From: Phycisphaeraceae bacterium
GTDB lineage: Bacteria; Planctomycetota; Phycisphaerae; Phycisphaerales; Phycisphaeraceae
DNA: 64,000 nt
Assembly (NCBI GenBank): GCA_028277745.1
Contig: JANQFR010000091.1
Span: 1 to 64,000 of the forward strand
Reading direction: 5' to 3'
The notes under the pieces were generated by a model. It was not told the DNA's origin. It saw only the letters and a list, made by a program, of their open reading frames with translations, and made no database searches. Both the position numbers and the translations under genes were made by a program. Shown one piece after another: positions 45,725-55,200 of the stretch (position 1 is the stretch's first letter; the number at the start of each line of letters is the position of its first letter).

Positions 45725-46084
45725 TCACGGATGAGCAGACACTTCGCCGCCACGTGGCGTTGTTAAATCTTCACCACATTCAGGGCATGTATTTTCCTGT
45801 GAAACGGATCGGTCTTGCAGGTTGTAACCGCAATCTGGGCAGAGGTTTTTTGAAGCACGGAGCCGCGACCGCATAAGCCTGGCGAATAAAACGGCTTGAA
45901 ACGAAAAATATGACCCTGCCAAAACCCATGCCGTGCACAAAAGGACCATATCGAAAGGCGAATCATCGGAAAATTTCAAGGCAATTGCGATTGTCAACCA
46001 GACCCAGGCAAACAATGCTGCGACCAGCGTGACGGCAGACACGCGCTTTTTCTGCTTGGCTTCGTACTCAGTTTTTTTGAGCAT
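45725..46084 (-). CDS. Two-span membrane protein with C-terminal zinc ribbon
   Basis: The 119-residue product has two hydrophobic segments (SAVTLVAALFAWVWLTIAIAL and MVLLCTAWVLAGSYFSFQAVL, at about 16-36 and 46-66) and then a zinc ribbon: CPDCGYNLQ, 11 residues, CPECGEDL. This membrane-plus-CPxCGYxL/CPECG layout is common in Planctomycetota, where its role is unknown. GC is a little lower than in the surrounding genes. Start ATG at 46084. Confidence 0.75.
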   Translation of the reverse strand: MLKKTEYEAKQKKRVSAVTLVAALFAWVWLTIAIALKFSDDSPFDMVLLCTAWVLAGSYFSFQAVLFARLMRSRLRASKNLCPDCGYNLQDRSVSQENTCPECGEDLTTPRGGEVSAHP

Positions 46085-46347
46085 CGTGACTGGCCCCCAC
46101 GGTTCCTATCACGCCAAGTGCAACGTGGCGCGGAACAGCTCCAAGTTTATCGTTTGGGGGCATTTCATTCCCGCCGTTCAGGGCGGATAAACGCGGGCAA
46201 GCCCCACGGCTGAGTCCGTATCAGGCGATGGCAGGTCGAGTTGACAGGCGCCAGATGATCCAGCGAACCACATCGCTGATATGAGTCGGGGCAGACGCGC
46301 CGCCGGAACCGCCATCAGGCGTGATCGGCTGCAATGAGAGGCGGGAA

Positions 46348-46421
46348 TGGGCGATACAGGACTCGAACCTGTGACCTTACCGGTGTGAACGGTACGCTCT
46401 AGCCAGCTGAGCTAATCGCCC
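46348..46421 (-). tRNA. tRNA-Val (anticodon CAC)
   Basis: Minus strand: acceptor GGGCGAT with ATCGCCC, D arm AGCTCAGCTGGCTAGAGC, anticodon stem TACCG/CGGTA with loop TTCACAC, T arm ACAGG-TTCGAGT-CCTGT, discriminator A. CCA not encoded. Confidence 0.96.
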
Positions 46422-46432
46422 GGGTTGTCAAG

Positions 46433-46505
46433 TGGAGCCGAAGGGGATCGAACCCTCAACCTCTGCATTGCGAACGCAGCGCTCTCCCAATTGAGCTACG
46501 GCCCC
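46433..46505 (-). tRNA. tRNA-Ala (anticodon CGC)
   Basis: Minus strand: acceptor GGGGCCG with CGGCTCC, anticodon stem CTGCG/TGCAG with loop TTCGCAA (anticodon CGC, reading GCG), T arm GAGGG-TTCGATC-CCCTT. It lies 11 nt from tRNA-Val and probably shares its transcript. Confidence 0.96.
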
Positions 46506-46584
46506 GCGGGCCCTACAGGATCGCAGGTTCCGCCGCCAAGTCAAGTAAGTGTGCGGGAGGTTCGGGGCTGGTAGGATGACGGTC

Positions 46585-48081
46585 ATGTCGTATCTGCTCG
46601 CCTTCGATCAGGGCACCACCAGCTCACGAGGGATTGTGTTCGACCGGGAGGGGCGGATCGCCAGTGTGGCGCAACAGGAGTTCGAGCAGCTTTTCCCGCA
46701 GCCGGGCTGGGTGGAGCACGACCCCAACGCCATCTGGGCGTCGCAGATCGCGGTGGCGGCCGAGGCGGTCGACCGGGGGGGCCTGACCCGCCGCGACATC
46801 GCGGCCATCGGGATCACCAACCAGCGCGAAACCACCATCGTCTGGGACCGCAAGACCGGCCAACCTGTTTACAACGCCATCGTCTGGCAGGACCGGCGGA
46901 CGGCCGGGTTCTGTGACCAGCTCAAACGCGACGGGTGCGAGCCGATGGTCCGGGAGAAGACCGGCCTGTTGATCGACGCTTATTTCTCCGGCTCCAAGAT
47001 CCGGTGGATCCTCGACCATGTCGACGGCGTCCGTGAAAGGGCCGAGCGCGGCGAACTGGCGTTCGGCACCGTGGACGCCTGGCTGATCTGGAAACTCACC
47101 GACGGGCAGACCCACGTCACCGACGCGACCAACGCGTCGCGGACCATGCTCTTCAACATCCACACCGGCGACTGGGACGACGACCTGCTGGGCCTGCTGG
47201 GCGTTCCCCGGAGCATGCTGCCCGAGGTGCGGTCATGCAGCGAGGTGTACGGCCGCACGTCCGGCGCCAGCTTCGACGCCGAGGTCCCGATCGCCGGGAT
47301 CGCCGGTGACCAGCAGGCGGCCCTGTTCGGACAGATGTGCGTTGAGCCGGGCATGGTCAAGACCACCTACGGCACCGGCTGTTTCATGCTGCTCAACACC
47401 GGCCGCCAGGCGGTCGTGTCGGACAACCAACTCCTGACCACCGTGGCGTGGAAGATCGGCGACGAGGTGACCTACGCGTTGGAGGGCAGCGTCTTTGTCG
47501 GTGGGGCGGTTGTGCAGTGGCTCCGTGATGGCCTGGGGCTGATCAGTTCGTCCGCGGAGGTGGAGGCCCTGGCGGCGCAAGTGGACGACACCGGCGGGGT
47601 GTATCTGGTGCCCGCGTTCGCGGGGCTGGGGGCTCCGTACTGGGACCCCTACGCCCGGGGGGCGATTGTTGGCATCAGCCGGGGCACTACGGCGGCTCAC
47701 ATCGCCCGGGCGGCGCTGTGCGGGATCGCCCACCGGGTCGCGGACGTGCTCGACGCCATGCAGGCCGACGCGGGGCGGACCGCGACCCAGATGCGGGTCG
47801 ACGGCGGGGCGTCGGCGAACAATCTGCTCATGCAGTTTCAGGCCGACATCCTCGGCGTGGAAACCGTCCGGCCGACCTGCATCGAGACCACGGCCCTCGG
47901 CGCGGCCTACCTCGCGGGGCTGGCGGTCGGGTACTGGGACGGCCTCGACGCTCTCCGCGGCTTGTGGCGGGCCGAGCGGACCTTCAAGCCCGACATGGAC
48001 GCGGCCCAGGTCCGTGAGTCGCGGCGCAAGTGGGCCGACGCGATCGGGCGTGCGAAAGGGTGGCGGGATGAATCGGGATGA
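46585..48081 (+). CDS. glpK: Glycerol kinase
   Basis: GlpK phosphorylates glycerol to sn-glycerol 3-phosphate, trapping it in the cell. The 498-residue product has the FGGY-kinase opening YLLAFDQGTTSSRGIVFD, AIGITNQRETTIVWD, WQDRRTA, TNASRTMLFNI, IAGDQQAALFGQ, KTTYGTGCFML and the C-terminal ATP site LRVDGGASANNLLMQF-type segment (here MRVDGGASANNLLMQFQAD). ATG at 46585 follows AGGA by 9 nt; ATG at 46576 is also in frame. Its 3' end overlaps glpD by 14 nt, so the two form an operon. Confidence 0.96.
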   Translation: MSYLLAFDQGTTSSRGIVFDREGRIASVAQQEFEQLFPQPGWVEHDPNAIWASQIAVAAEAVDRGGLTRRDIAAIGITNQRETTIVWDRKTGQPVYNAIVWQDRRTAGFCDQLKRDGCEPMVREKTGLLIDAYFSGSKIRWILDHVDGVRERAERGELAFGTVDAWLIWKLTDGQTHVTDATNASRTMLFNIHTGDWDDDLLGLLGVPRSMLPEVRSCSEVYGRTSGASFDAEVPIAGIAGDQQAALFGQMCVEPGMVKTTYGTGCFMLLNTGRQAVVSDNQLLTTVAWKIGDEVTYALEGSVFVGGAVVQWLRDGLGLISSSAEVEALAAQVDDTGGVYLVPAFAGLGAPYWDPYARGAIVGISRGTTAAHIARAALCGIAHRVADVLDAMQADAGRTATQMRVDGGASANNLLMQFQADILGVETVRPTCIETTALGAAYLAGLAVGYWDGLDALRGLWRAERTFKPDMDAAQVRESRRKWADAIGRAKGWRDESG

Positions 48082-49627
48082 GATGCTGGCCCGCCTCGAT
48101 GACGGGGCGGCCTGGGACCTGCTGATCATTGGCGGCGGCGCCACCGGCCTGGGCACGGCGGTCGACGCGGCCGCCCGGGGGTATCGCGTGCTGCTGCTCG
48201 AACGACACGACTTCGCCAAAGGCACCAGCAGCCGCAGCACCAAGCTCGTCCACGGCGGCGTGCGGTATCTCCAGCAGGGCAACATCTCGCTCGTGCTTGA
48301 GGCTCTCAAGGAGCGCGGCCTGCTCCGTCGCAACGCGCCTCACCTCGTGCATGACTTGCCGTTTGTTGTGCCGAATTACGACTGGTGGGAGGCGCCGTTC
48401 TACGGCATCGGCATGAAGGTGTACGACCTGATGGCCGGGCGGTTGGGGTTCGGGCCCTCGAAGATCCTCTCGAAACAGAAGACACTCGAACGCATCCCCA
48501 CCATCGAGACCGAGGGGCTGCGCGGCGGCGTGATCTATCACGACGGCCAGTTCGACGACGCCCGCCTCGCCATCAACCTGGCGCAGACCGCCGCCGAGCA
48601 CGGCGCGGCGGTGTTGAATTACATCAACGTCGCCGGGCTCTTGAAATCAGGCGACAGCATGATCTGCGGCGTGGCCGCCGAAGACCATGAAACCGGGCGG
48701 CGCTACGAGATCCAGGCGAAGGCGGTCATCAACGCGACCGGTCCGTTTGTCGACGGCGTGCGTCGGCTCGACGATGCCGAGGCGACGCCGATGATCGCGC
48801 CCAGCCAGGGCGTGCATCTGGTGCTGGATCAGTCCTTCCTGCCCGGCGATAGCGCGATCATGGTGCCACACACCAGCGACGGGCGGGTGATTTTCATGAT
48901 CCCATGGCACGGCCGCACCGTGGTCGGCACCACCGATACGCCGATCGACAAGCCGGTGGAGGAGCCCCGGCCGCTGGAGGAAGAGATCGAGTTTCTCCTG
49001 ACCTACTGCTCGCGTTACCTGACGCGCGACCCTCAACCCGAGGACGTGTTGAGCGTGTTCTGCGGCATCCGCCCGCTGGTCAAGGCCGGCGACGGCGGAG
49101 ATACCGCGGCCCTGTCGCGCGACCACACGATCACGATCAGCAAGTCCGGGCTGCTCACCGTCTGCGGCGGCAAGTGGACGACCTACCGCAAGATGGCGGA
49201 GGACGTGGTCGACCAGGCCGCGGTGCTGGCGGGGCTCGATCATCGGGCTTGCGGAACCAAGGACTTGCGGGTCCATGGATACCACGACGCCCCCGAGTCC
49301 CTGGGCGAGCTGGCGGTCTATGGTTCGGACGCCGCGTCGATCGAGGCGATCGGCAAAGACCGTCCCGGATGGGCGGACCCGCTCCACCCCGACCTGAGCA
49401 TCACCCCGGCCCAGGTGATTTGGGCGGTGCGGCAGGAGATGGCGAGGACGGTGGAGGACATCCTGTCACGCCGAACACGCTCGCTGCTGCTTGACGCGAA
49501 GGCCAGCGTAGCCGCGGCGGCGCAGACGGCGGAGCTGATCGCCGGCGAACTGGGGCGTGACGACGCATGGAAGGCGGAGCAGACGGACGCCTTTCGGTCT
49601 TTGGCCGCGGGCTATCAATTGGCTTGA
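48068..49627 (+). CDS. glpD: Aerobic glycerol-3-phosphate dehydrogenase
   Basis: GlpD oxidises glycerol 3-phosphate to dihydroxyacetone phosphate and passes electrons to the quinone pool at the membrane. The 519-residue product shows the FAD-binding start WDLLIIGGGATGLGTAVDAA, the GlpD signature KGTSSRSTKLVHGGVRYLQQ, substrate-site phrases VVGTTDTPID and CGIRPLVKAG, and GGKWTTYRKMAEDVVD. A C-terminal domain of about 120 residues ends QLA. The start ATG at 48068 lies inside the glpK 3' end. No glpF facilitator or glpR regulator is nearby. Confidence 0.96.
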   Translation: MNRDEMLARLDDGAAWDLLIIGGGATGLGTAVDAAARGYRVLLLERHDFAKGTSSRSTKLVHGGVRYLQQGNISLVLEALKERGLLRRNAPHLVHDLPFVVPNYDWWEAPFYGIGMKVYDLMAGRLGFGPSKILSKQKTLERIPTIETEGLRGGVIYHDGQFDDARLAINLAQTAAEHGAAVLNYINVAGLLKSGDSMICGVAAEDHETGRRYEIQAKAVINATGPFVDGVRRLDDAEATPMIAPSQGVHLVLDQSFLPGDSAIMVPHTSDGRVIFMIPWHGRTVVGTTDTPIDKPVEEPRPLEEEIEFLLTYCSRYLTRDPQPEDVLSVFCGIRPLVKAGDGGDTAALSRDHTITISKSGLLTVCGGKWTTYRKMAEDVVDQAAVLAGLDHRACGTKDLRVHGYHDAPESLGELAVYGSDAASIEAIGKDRPGWADPLHPDLSITPAQVIWAVRQEMARTVEDILSRRTRSLLLDAKASVAAAAQTAELIAGELGRDDAWKAEQTDAFRSLAAGYQLA

Positions 49628-49720
49628 TTGGGTGGCCGCGCAGGGCAGGCTCCGTCGCTAAGCACTTCGCGTCGGTGCGGTCCGGCCCAGACGTCCGGTG
49701 TGAAAAATGCCCCAAAATAC

Positions 49721-49749
49721 TTGCAGGGCAGGGGTTTAACAGATACATT
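49721..49749 (+). promoter_or_regulatory. Candidate promoter of speDE
   Basis: TTGCAG at 49721-49726, a 17-nt spacer and TACATT at 49744-49749 give a moderate housekeeping-type match. The leader to the speD start would be about 165 nt. No riboswitch fold could be recognised by eye. Confidence 0.4.
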
Positions 49750-49921
49750 CCGCGATCGCACGATTTCTGATCGGGCGCGATGCACGGAACGGTTCCGTGA
49801 CACCCGATCGATGGACCTATGCGGGCCGACCCCGCGTGAGAGGTGAACCGTGACCGCCGTCTCGTTCCGGCTGGAGCCTGGTTGACGACCGATTAAAACC
49901 CCTTGTGCAGGAGTCTCCGAA

Positions 49922-50320
49922 TTGACTATACCGCCTGTTGGTTCGCACTGCATCCTTGAGCTGTACGGATGCGACCCCACTCTTCTCAACGATGAAGCCT
50001 TCGTCCGTCAGGCCTTGACCGACGCGTCCCGTGAAGGCATGTCCACCCTCCTGAATCTGACCAGCCACGCGTTTGAGCCGCAGGGCGTTACCGCCTTGGG
50101 GCTGCTGGCCGAATCGCACATCAGCATCCACACCTGGCCCGAGACGGGCTACGCCGCGGTCGACGTGTTCACCTGCGGCCAGACCGCCCAGCCTGAATTG
50201 GCGTGCGCGCTGTTGCGGCGGCGTTTCAATGCCGCCGAGCACGCGCTTCGACGGCTCCCGCGGGGCAGGCAGGCCCCGACCCCGCAGCAGGAGGGCGTGC
50301 TGTGCCAGGCGCAGAACTGA
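49922..50320 (+). CDS. speD: S-adenosylmethionine decarboxylase proenzyme
   Basis: SpeD makes decarboxylated SAM, the aminopropyl donor for spermidine. The 132-residue product is a short prokaryotic (class 1b) proenzyme that self-cleaves at ESHISIHTWPE to create a pyruvoyl group from Ser65; His in that motif and Cys in the CGQ segment (DVFTCG) complete the processing site. The start is TTG at 49922, supported by AGGAG at 49909-49913. speE overlaps its end by 19 nt, so decarboxylation and transfer enzymes are made together. Confidence 0.92.
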   Translation: MTIPPVGSHCILELYGCDPTLLNDEAFVRQALTDASREGMSTLLNLTSHAFEPQGVTALGLLAESHISIHTWPETGYAAVDVFTCGQTAQPELACALLRRRFNAAEHALRRLPRGRQAPTPQQEGVLCQAQN

Positions 50321-51252
50321 GCAGCGATCTGTGGATCAACGAGTACGTCTCTCCACACGACATTTACCAGCACGGCGTTGAGGAACTCCTGTTCTATAAA
50401 CGCACGCCGTTCCAGGAGATGTTTATCGTCCGCAGCGGGCTCTTCGGCAAGGCCCTGGTCCTCGACGGGAAATGGCAATCGTGTGAGGGGGATGAATTCC
50501 TCTATCACGAACCGCTGGTCCATGTCGCGTGCATTCAGCACGGGAGCCCCCGAAAAGTGCTCGTCCTGGGCGGCGGCGAGGGCGCGACGGTCCGCGAGGC
50601 CCTGCGGTGGCGCAGCGTCGAGAAAGTCGTCATGGTGGACATCGATGGCGAGGTTGTCGACGCTTGCATTCAACACCTGCCGGAGATGCATCAGGGGGCG
50701 TTCGAGGACGAGCGGACCGAGTTGGTCATCGGCGATGCGCTGCATTACCTGGATCAGCACGAAAACGAATGGGACGTGATCATCTCCGACCTGTCCGACC
50801 CGATCGAGGAAGGCCCCAGCTTCGCGCTGTTCACGAAAGAATATTTTGAGAAATGCAAGCGGGCGCTGGCGCCCGGCGGCTATTTCGTCGTGCAGGCGGG
50901 GCCGGTCGCGCCGCCCCGGGCCGCCCTTCATGTGAGGCTGGCGAACACCGTGGCGGCCGTCTTCACCCATATCCACAGCTACGGCTCGCCGCTCGCTTCG
51001 TACGCGTCGCCCTGGGGTTTCGTGATCGGCAGTCAAGAGCCGATCGACACCCGACCCGACCCGGCGACGGTCGACGCACTGCTTCAGGCCCGGACCACGG
51101 GCGGCTTGCGGATGATCGACGGCGTCGCGCTGCTGGGTTTGATGAACGGCCCGAAATACCTCCGCGAGGCGATCGCGGCGGAGACTCAGGTGTACACCCA
51201 GGCCGCGCCACCCCGGTTTTTTGGGAAGGGCGTCCGCGTCGACGCCCGCTGA
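50302..51252 (+). CDS. speE: Spermidine synthase
   Basis: SpeE transfers the aminopropyl group from decarboxylated SAM to putrescine. The 316-residue product has the N-terminal tetramerisation region (LWINEYVSPHDIYQHGVEELL), DGKWQSCEGDEFLYHEPLVHV, the nucleotide-site motif VLVLGGGEGATVREALRW, the VVMVDIDGEVVD acidic strand, and DVIISDLSDP, the catalytic Asp region. GTG at 50302 is fixed by a strong AGGAGG at 50288-50293; an upstream frame would overlap speD extensively. The C-terminus has a 25-residue extension (TQVYTQAAPPRFFGKG). Confidence 0.93.
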   Translation: MPGAELSSDLWINEYVSPHDIYQHGVEELLFYKRTPFQEMFIVRSGLFGKALVLDGKWQSCEGDEFLYHEPLVHVACIQHGSPRKVLVLGGGEGATVREALRWRSVEKVVMVDIDGEVVDACIQHLPEMHQGAFEDERTELVIGDALHYLDQHENEWDVIISDLSDPIEEGPSFALFTKEYFEKCKRALAPGGYFVVQAGPVAPPRAALHVRLANTVAAVFTHIHSYGSPLASYASPWGFVIGSQEPIDTRPDPATVDALLQARTTGGLRMIDGVALLGLMNGPKYLREAIAAETQVYTQAAPPRFFGKGVRVDAR

Positions 51253-51555
51253 CACCCGTGTGGTGCGGTCGCGTAAATGTTTCTCCCTAAACATCTTGAC
51301 CCGGAAGCGGCATGCGGTTTTAATATAGATGTCAGTCTGAATGTGTGCCAGTCTGCGGCTATTCATCCGATATATGTATCCACGCCCGCGGCTGTATTCA
51401 TCCTGCCTTAATCCGTTCAGACTACGCCGAAACCGAAGCATAAAGTACGGGGCGATCCGTCTGGAGACGATGGCGTCTCGGTGACGCCAGGCGGCTTTGA
51501 CGTCCGATCTCGGGTAGCATGCTGAATCTGACGGTCTTTCCCAGGAGTTTGGTTC
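51253..51555. other. Gene-free stretch with a promoter candidate
   Basis: The 303-nt gap between speE and the second PilM gene is AT-richer than its flanks, contains no protein-like frame, and includes the promoter candidate at 51296-51324. An AGGAG ribosome-binding site lies at the 3' end, about 10 nt before the next ATG. Confidence 0.6.
51296..51324 (+). promoter_or_regulatory. Sigma-70 promoter upstream of the second PilM locus
   Basis: TTGACC at 51296-51301, a 17-nt spacer (51302-51318) and TTTAAT at 51319-51324 form one of the best housekeeping promoter matches in the window. The leader would be about 220 nt. Confidence 0.6.
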
Positions 51556-53721
51556 ATGGCGAAGAAAAACGACGCATGGGGCATCGAGGTCGGGGCCAAC
51601 GCGCTCAAGGCGATCCGGCTGGTCAAGCAGGGCGGCCAGCTCACCGTCGTCGACTACGCGGTGTTGCCTTTTAAGAAGATCCTGACCACACCCGACCTGA
51701 ACGTCGACGAAGCGATTCAGGTCCAACTCGACGCCTTCCTGGCCAAGCACGATATCAACAAGAGTAATGTGGTCGTCTCGGTTCCCGGCAACATGGCGTT
51801 TGCACGGTTCGCCAAGCTGCCCCCCGTCGAGCCGAAAAAGATCCCCGACATCGTCCGGTTCGAGGCGGTGCAGCAGATCCCGTTCCCGATCGAGCAGGTC
51901 GAATGGGACTATCAGGTTTTCCAGCAGGAAGACTCGCCGGACGTTGAGGTCGGCATCTTCGCCATCACCAAGGAACGGGTGATGACGTTTTTGACCAATT
52001 ACCGCCGCGTGAACATCAGCGTGGACGCCCTAACGCTTTCACCGCTGGCGGTGTACAACGCGTTCTCATATGACAACGCCGACGATGACGACCCCGCTGG
52101 CACGATCTACATGGACATCGGCACCACCAGCACCGACGTCATCATCGTTGAGTCGGGCGGCATCTGGCTCCGCACCCTCCCGATTGGCGGCAACCAGTTC
52201 ACCGAAGCGCTGGTCAAGGCCTTCAAGCTGAGCTTCCCCAAGGCGGAGAAACTCAAGCGTGAGGCGAGCACAAGCAAATACGCCCGGCAGATCTTCCAGG
52301 CGATGCGGCCGATCTTCGCGGACCTGGTTCAGGAAGTGCAACGATCGCTCGGCTACTATCAGTCGCTCAACCGGGACGCCGACCTGACCCGCCTGGTCGG
52401 TGTTGGCTCGACCTTCCGCCTGCCGGGCCTGACCAAGTTCCTTAAGCAGCAATTGCAGCTTGACGTGGTGCGGCCCGACGGCTTCAAACGGATTCACGTG
52501 GACGGGAGGCAGGCGGCCGATTTCGCCGAGAACGCGATGAACTTGGCGACGGCTTACGGGTGTGCGTTGCAGGGGCTGGGGTTGGAGACCGTGTCGGCGA
52601 ACGTGCTGCCCGCGGCGATCCTGAAGCAACGCCTGTGGAGGTCCAAGCAGCCGTGGATCGCCGCCGCCGCCGCCGCCGTGGCGATCGCTTCAGGCCTCGC
52701 GGTCGGCCGGTATTACCTCGAGAACGCCAATTACGCCGCCTCCGCCGCCGAGCACGATCGCCCGGTGCAGGGCGTTATCAGCCGGGCCAACGGTTTTTCA
52801 TCGAGTTACAACGAGCTTCAGAACACGCAGGACCCACATCCTCAGATCAAGAACCTCCGACGCTTGCTCGACTATCGTGATCTATGGCCCAAGATCGTCG
52901 AAGATATCACGCTGGCCGCCGCCACGACTCAGCCGCCCGCTCCGTCCCTCACCGCGGATTACGCCAAGCTGGACCCGACGGCGGTTGAACGTGAACGTGA
53001 TCGATGGCGGCGTCTTTATATCGACCAGATCGAAGCCGAGTACCAGCCCATGGGCGGCGACCAGACCGCCGGTGACGCCACGGGGAGGACGGGAAGGACG
53101 GGGAGTGCGGACCTGGGCCCCGATCTGGCGACGCGTTACAACGCCGAGCAGTTTTGGGCCGGCCAGTCGGCGCCGCGGTACGTGGTCACGGTCACCGGCA
53201 CGACCCCCTACGCGGACGCCGCGACGCTGTTGGACCAAACTTTCATTCAGTGGCTGAAGAAAAACGCAGAGCGTCAGGATCGGCCATACAAGATCATCGT
53301 CGACCAATCCGTCATCGCGTCCCTTCGCCAGTTGGGCGAAGAAGGCTTGCCCGGCGAGGCCAGGACGAACCGAAACACGAACCGACGTCCCCGCCCCGTT
53401 GCGGAGCCCCGCTTCAATAATCGACGTAATGGCTCAAACCAACGCTTTGGCGATGTCATGAGGGAGATGGAGATGCCGCGCGGCGCGACCCCCGATCTGG
53501 CGCAGGCCGAAGAAACGCCGCTTTACCCAGCGCGGCCGTTCGTCGACCTGGACCGTTCGCGTGATTGGAGGTTTGAATTGACCTGGGTGGTCGAATTGAA
53601 AAAACCCGACGAAGCCCGTCGGTCCGAGACGCTATCGGCGCCACCCCCCGCGCCGCCTCCCGCCGCCCAGGCCTCGCCGACTGACGGAACGCATGTATCC
53701 AGCCAGGAGGTGCGATCATGA
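51556..53721 (+). CDS. PilM fused to a membrane-anchored PilN-like region
   Basis: A 721-residue protein. Residues 1-345 are PilM: WGIEVGANALKAIRLVKQGG, KSNVVVSVPGNMAFARFAKL, FEAVQQIPFPIEQVEWDYQV, IYMDIGTTSTDVIIV and RLVGVGSTFRLPGLTKFL. At about 366-388 comes a hydrophobic helix (WIAAAAAAVAIASGLAVGRYYL), followed by some 330 periplasmic residues: a helical part, a VVTVTGTTPYADAATLLDQTF strand-helix region reminiscent of PilN, and a Pro/Arg-rich disordered tail. Normal PilM is about 350 residues and cytoplasmic; here the PilM-PilN contact appears to be made covalent. It leads a three-gene locus. Confidence 0.8.
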   Translation: MAKKNDAWGIEVGANALKAIRLVKQGGQLTVVDYAVLPFKKILTTPDLNVDEAIQVQLDAFLAKHDINKSNVVVSVPGNMAFARFAKLPPVEPKKIPDIVRFEAVQQIPFPIEQVEWDYQVFQQEDSPDVEVGIFAITKERVMTFLTNYRRVNISVDALTLSPLAVYNAFSYDNADDDDPAGTIYMDIGTTSTDVIIVESGGIWLRTLPIGGNQFTEALVKAFKLSFPKAEKLKREASTSKYARQIFQAMRPIFADLVQEVQRSLGYYQSLNRDADLTRLVGVGSTFRLPGLTKFLKQQLQLDVVRPDGFKRIHVDGRQAADFAENAMNLATAYGCALQGLGLETVSANVLPAAILKQRLWRSKQPWIAAAAAAVAIASGLAVGRYYLENANYAASAAEHDRPVQGVISRANGFSSSYNELQNTQDPHPQIKNLRRLLDYRDLWPKIVEDITLAAATTQPPAPSLTADYAKLDPTAVERERDRWRRLYIDQIEAEYQPMGGDQTAGDATGRTGRTGSADLGPDLATRYNAEQFWAGQSAPRYVVTVTGTTPYADAATLLDQTFIQWLKKNAERQDRPYKIIVDQSVIASLRQLGEEGLPGEARTNRNTNRRPRPVAEPRFNNRRNGSNQRFGDVMREMEMPRGATPDLAQAEETPLYPARPFVDLDRSRDWRFELTWVVELKKPDEARRSETLSAPPPAPPPAAQASPTDGTHVSSQEVRS

Positions 53722-55145
53722 TGCCATTCATGAATTGGGTTCGGTCCAATCTTATCACCGTGATTTCGATTATCGTGGTCGTCGTGTCGCTCGGTGCTCT
53801 GGGTTGGGTGCATCTCAACGGCACGTCTTTTGAGGAAGAGGTTGCGCAACGCTCCCGTACGCTCGATCAAATCAAGCGGTTTGAACGCAATTCCATGAGG
53901 GTGCCGGGGGAACGTCCGGACGATCCTCCCGAGACGATCAGCTCGATCACGATCAACCAGGTCGCCATTGATCAACTCAAAGACCTGTACGATCGGATGC
54001 TCGGGGAACATGACGCTTTGTCAGATTATGCGTTGAGGAGAAACCGTCTAGGAAAGGCGGTTTTGGTTGAAGGCTTGTTTCCGGAGCCCACGAGTCTGAA
54101 CCTTCCGTTTGATGCGCGGGCGGCGTACCGCGCAGCGCTCAGCGATCTGCTTAAACCGGCTGATCCCGAGGACCCGAGCCTGCCTCGTCTCGACGCGGGT
54201 AGACCTCCCGACCAGGCTTTCATCGATTCTGAGCTCGAAGAGGTCAGGAATACTTTCATCGAGGGCCGTACGATTCTCGGGGTCGCCGAAGACTCGGCCA
54301 AAGTCGGCACGGAACTGGTGAAAGAACAACGCGATCGTCTCATGGAACTCCTCCTGGAACGGGCGGAGAACATCCACCTTTATGCGGTGACGGATATCAA
54401 TGACCCGGACTTTCCGTTTGACGTTGGCGAGTGGAGCGCCGCCAGCGCGGGCGCCCGGCCGACCATGGATCAGCTCTGGGAAGGCCAGATCGAGTTGTGG
54501 TTCCAGCAGGACATCGCGGCCGCGATCGCCAAAGCGAATCAGACCTGGGACCCTGACGCCAACGTGTTGAATGTGCCGGTTAAACGCCTGATCCGTGTAG
54601 AGATTGTGCCCGGCTACATCGGGCTGCACACCTTCGGCCCCACGATCGCAGATACCAGCGCCGCCATGCCTTATTCCCCGCCCGCGAGCGGCCGGACGGG
54701 GGCGGCCGAGCAGCCTCAGCCCGACAATTTTTACAACGGCCCGTCCGGCCGAACCTCCAACGCGGTTTATGATGTCCGCCAGGCTCGGGTGGTCCTCATC
54801 GCTGATTTTCAACAGTTACCCACGCTGTTCAGCGCGATCAACGATACGAATTTCCTGTCCGTGATTGACCTTCAGATCACGGGCGTCGATGAGTATCTGG
54901 AGCTGGAGCAGGGTTTCATATACGGCTCCAGCGACGCGGTGGAAGTCGACATGGTGATCGAGAGTATCTGGCTCCGTGCGTGGACTTCGGAACTGATGCC
55001 GCCGATCGTGCGTCAATATGTCGGCATCGATGAGCCCACGGCCGAATTCGGCACAGCCCCTGACCGGCCGGGTTACTACGACCCGCGTTTCCAGCGCGAC
55101 CGAGGCGGCCGATACGACCCCTACGCGCCCCGCAATGAACGATGA
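53718..55145 (+). CDS. Single-span PilO-like membrane protein of the second locus
   Basis: The 475-residue product has a membrane helix at about 12-32 (LITVISIIVVVVSLGALGWV), a coiled-coil region and a long periplasmic part. Near the C-terminus, VVLIADFQQLPTLFSAINDT and VIDLQITGVD look like the ferredoxin-fold strand-helix-strand of PilO, but the protein is more than twice PilO's usual length. ATG at 53718 overlaps the upstream stop by 4 nt and is preceded by AGGAGG at 53705-53710. It probably pairs with the periplasmic part of the PilM fusion. Not matched to a named family. Confidence 0.65.
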   Translation: MMPFMNWVRSNLITVISIIVVVVSLGALGWVHLNGTSFEEEVAQRSRTLDQIKRFERNSMRVPGERPDDPPETISSITINQVAIDQLKDLYDRMLGEHDALSDYALRRNRLGKAVLVEGLFPEPTSLNLPFDARAAYRAALSDLLKPADPEDPSLPRLDAGRPPDQAFIDSELEEVRNTFIEGRTILGVAEDSAKVGTELVKEQRDRLMELLLERAENIHLYAVTDINDPDFPFDVGEWSAASAGARPTMDQLWEGQIELWFQQDIAAAIAKANQTWDPDANVLNVPVKRLIRVEIVPGYIGLHTFGPTIADTSAAMPYSPPASGRTGAAEQPQPDNFYNGPSGRTSNAVYDVRQARVVLIADFQQLPTLFSAINDTNFLSVIDLQITGVDEYLELEQGFIYGSSDAVEVDMVIESIWLRAWTSELMPPIVRQYVGIDEPTAEFGTAPDRPGYYDPRFQRDRGGRYDPYAPRNER

Positions 55146-55200
55146 GTGAGTTATTGTATTGTTTTAAAACATATGGATTTGTGCCAAAGGCAGGTGAATC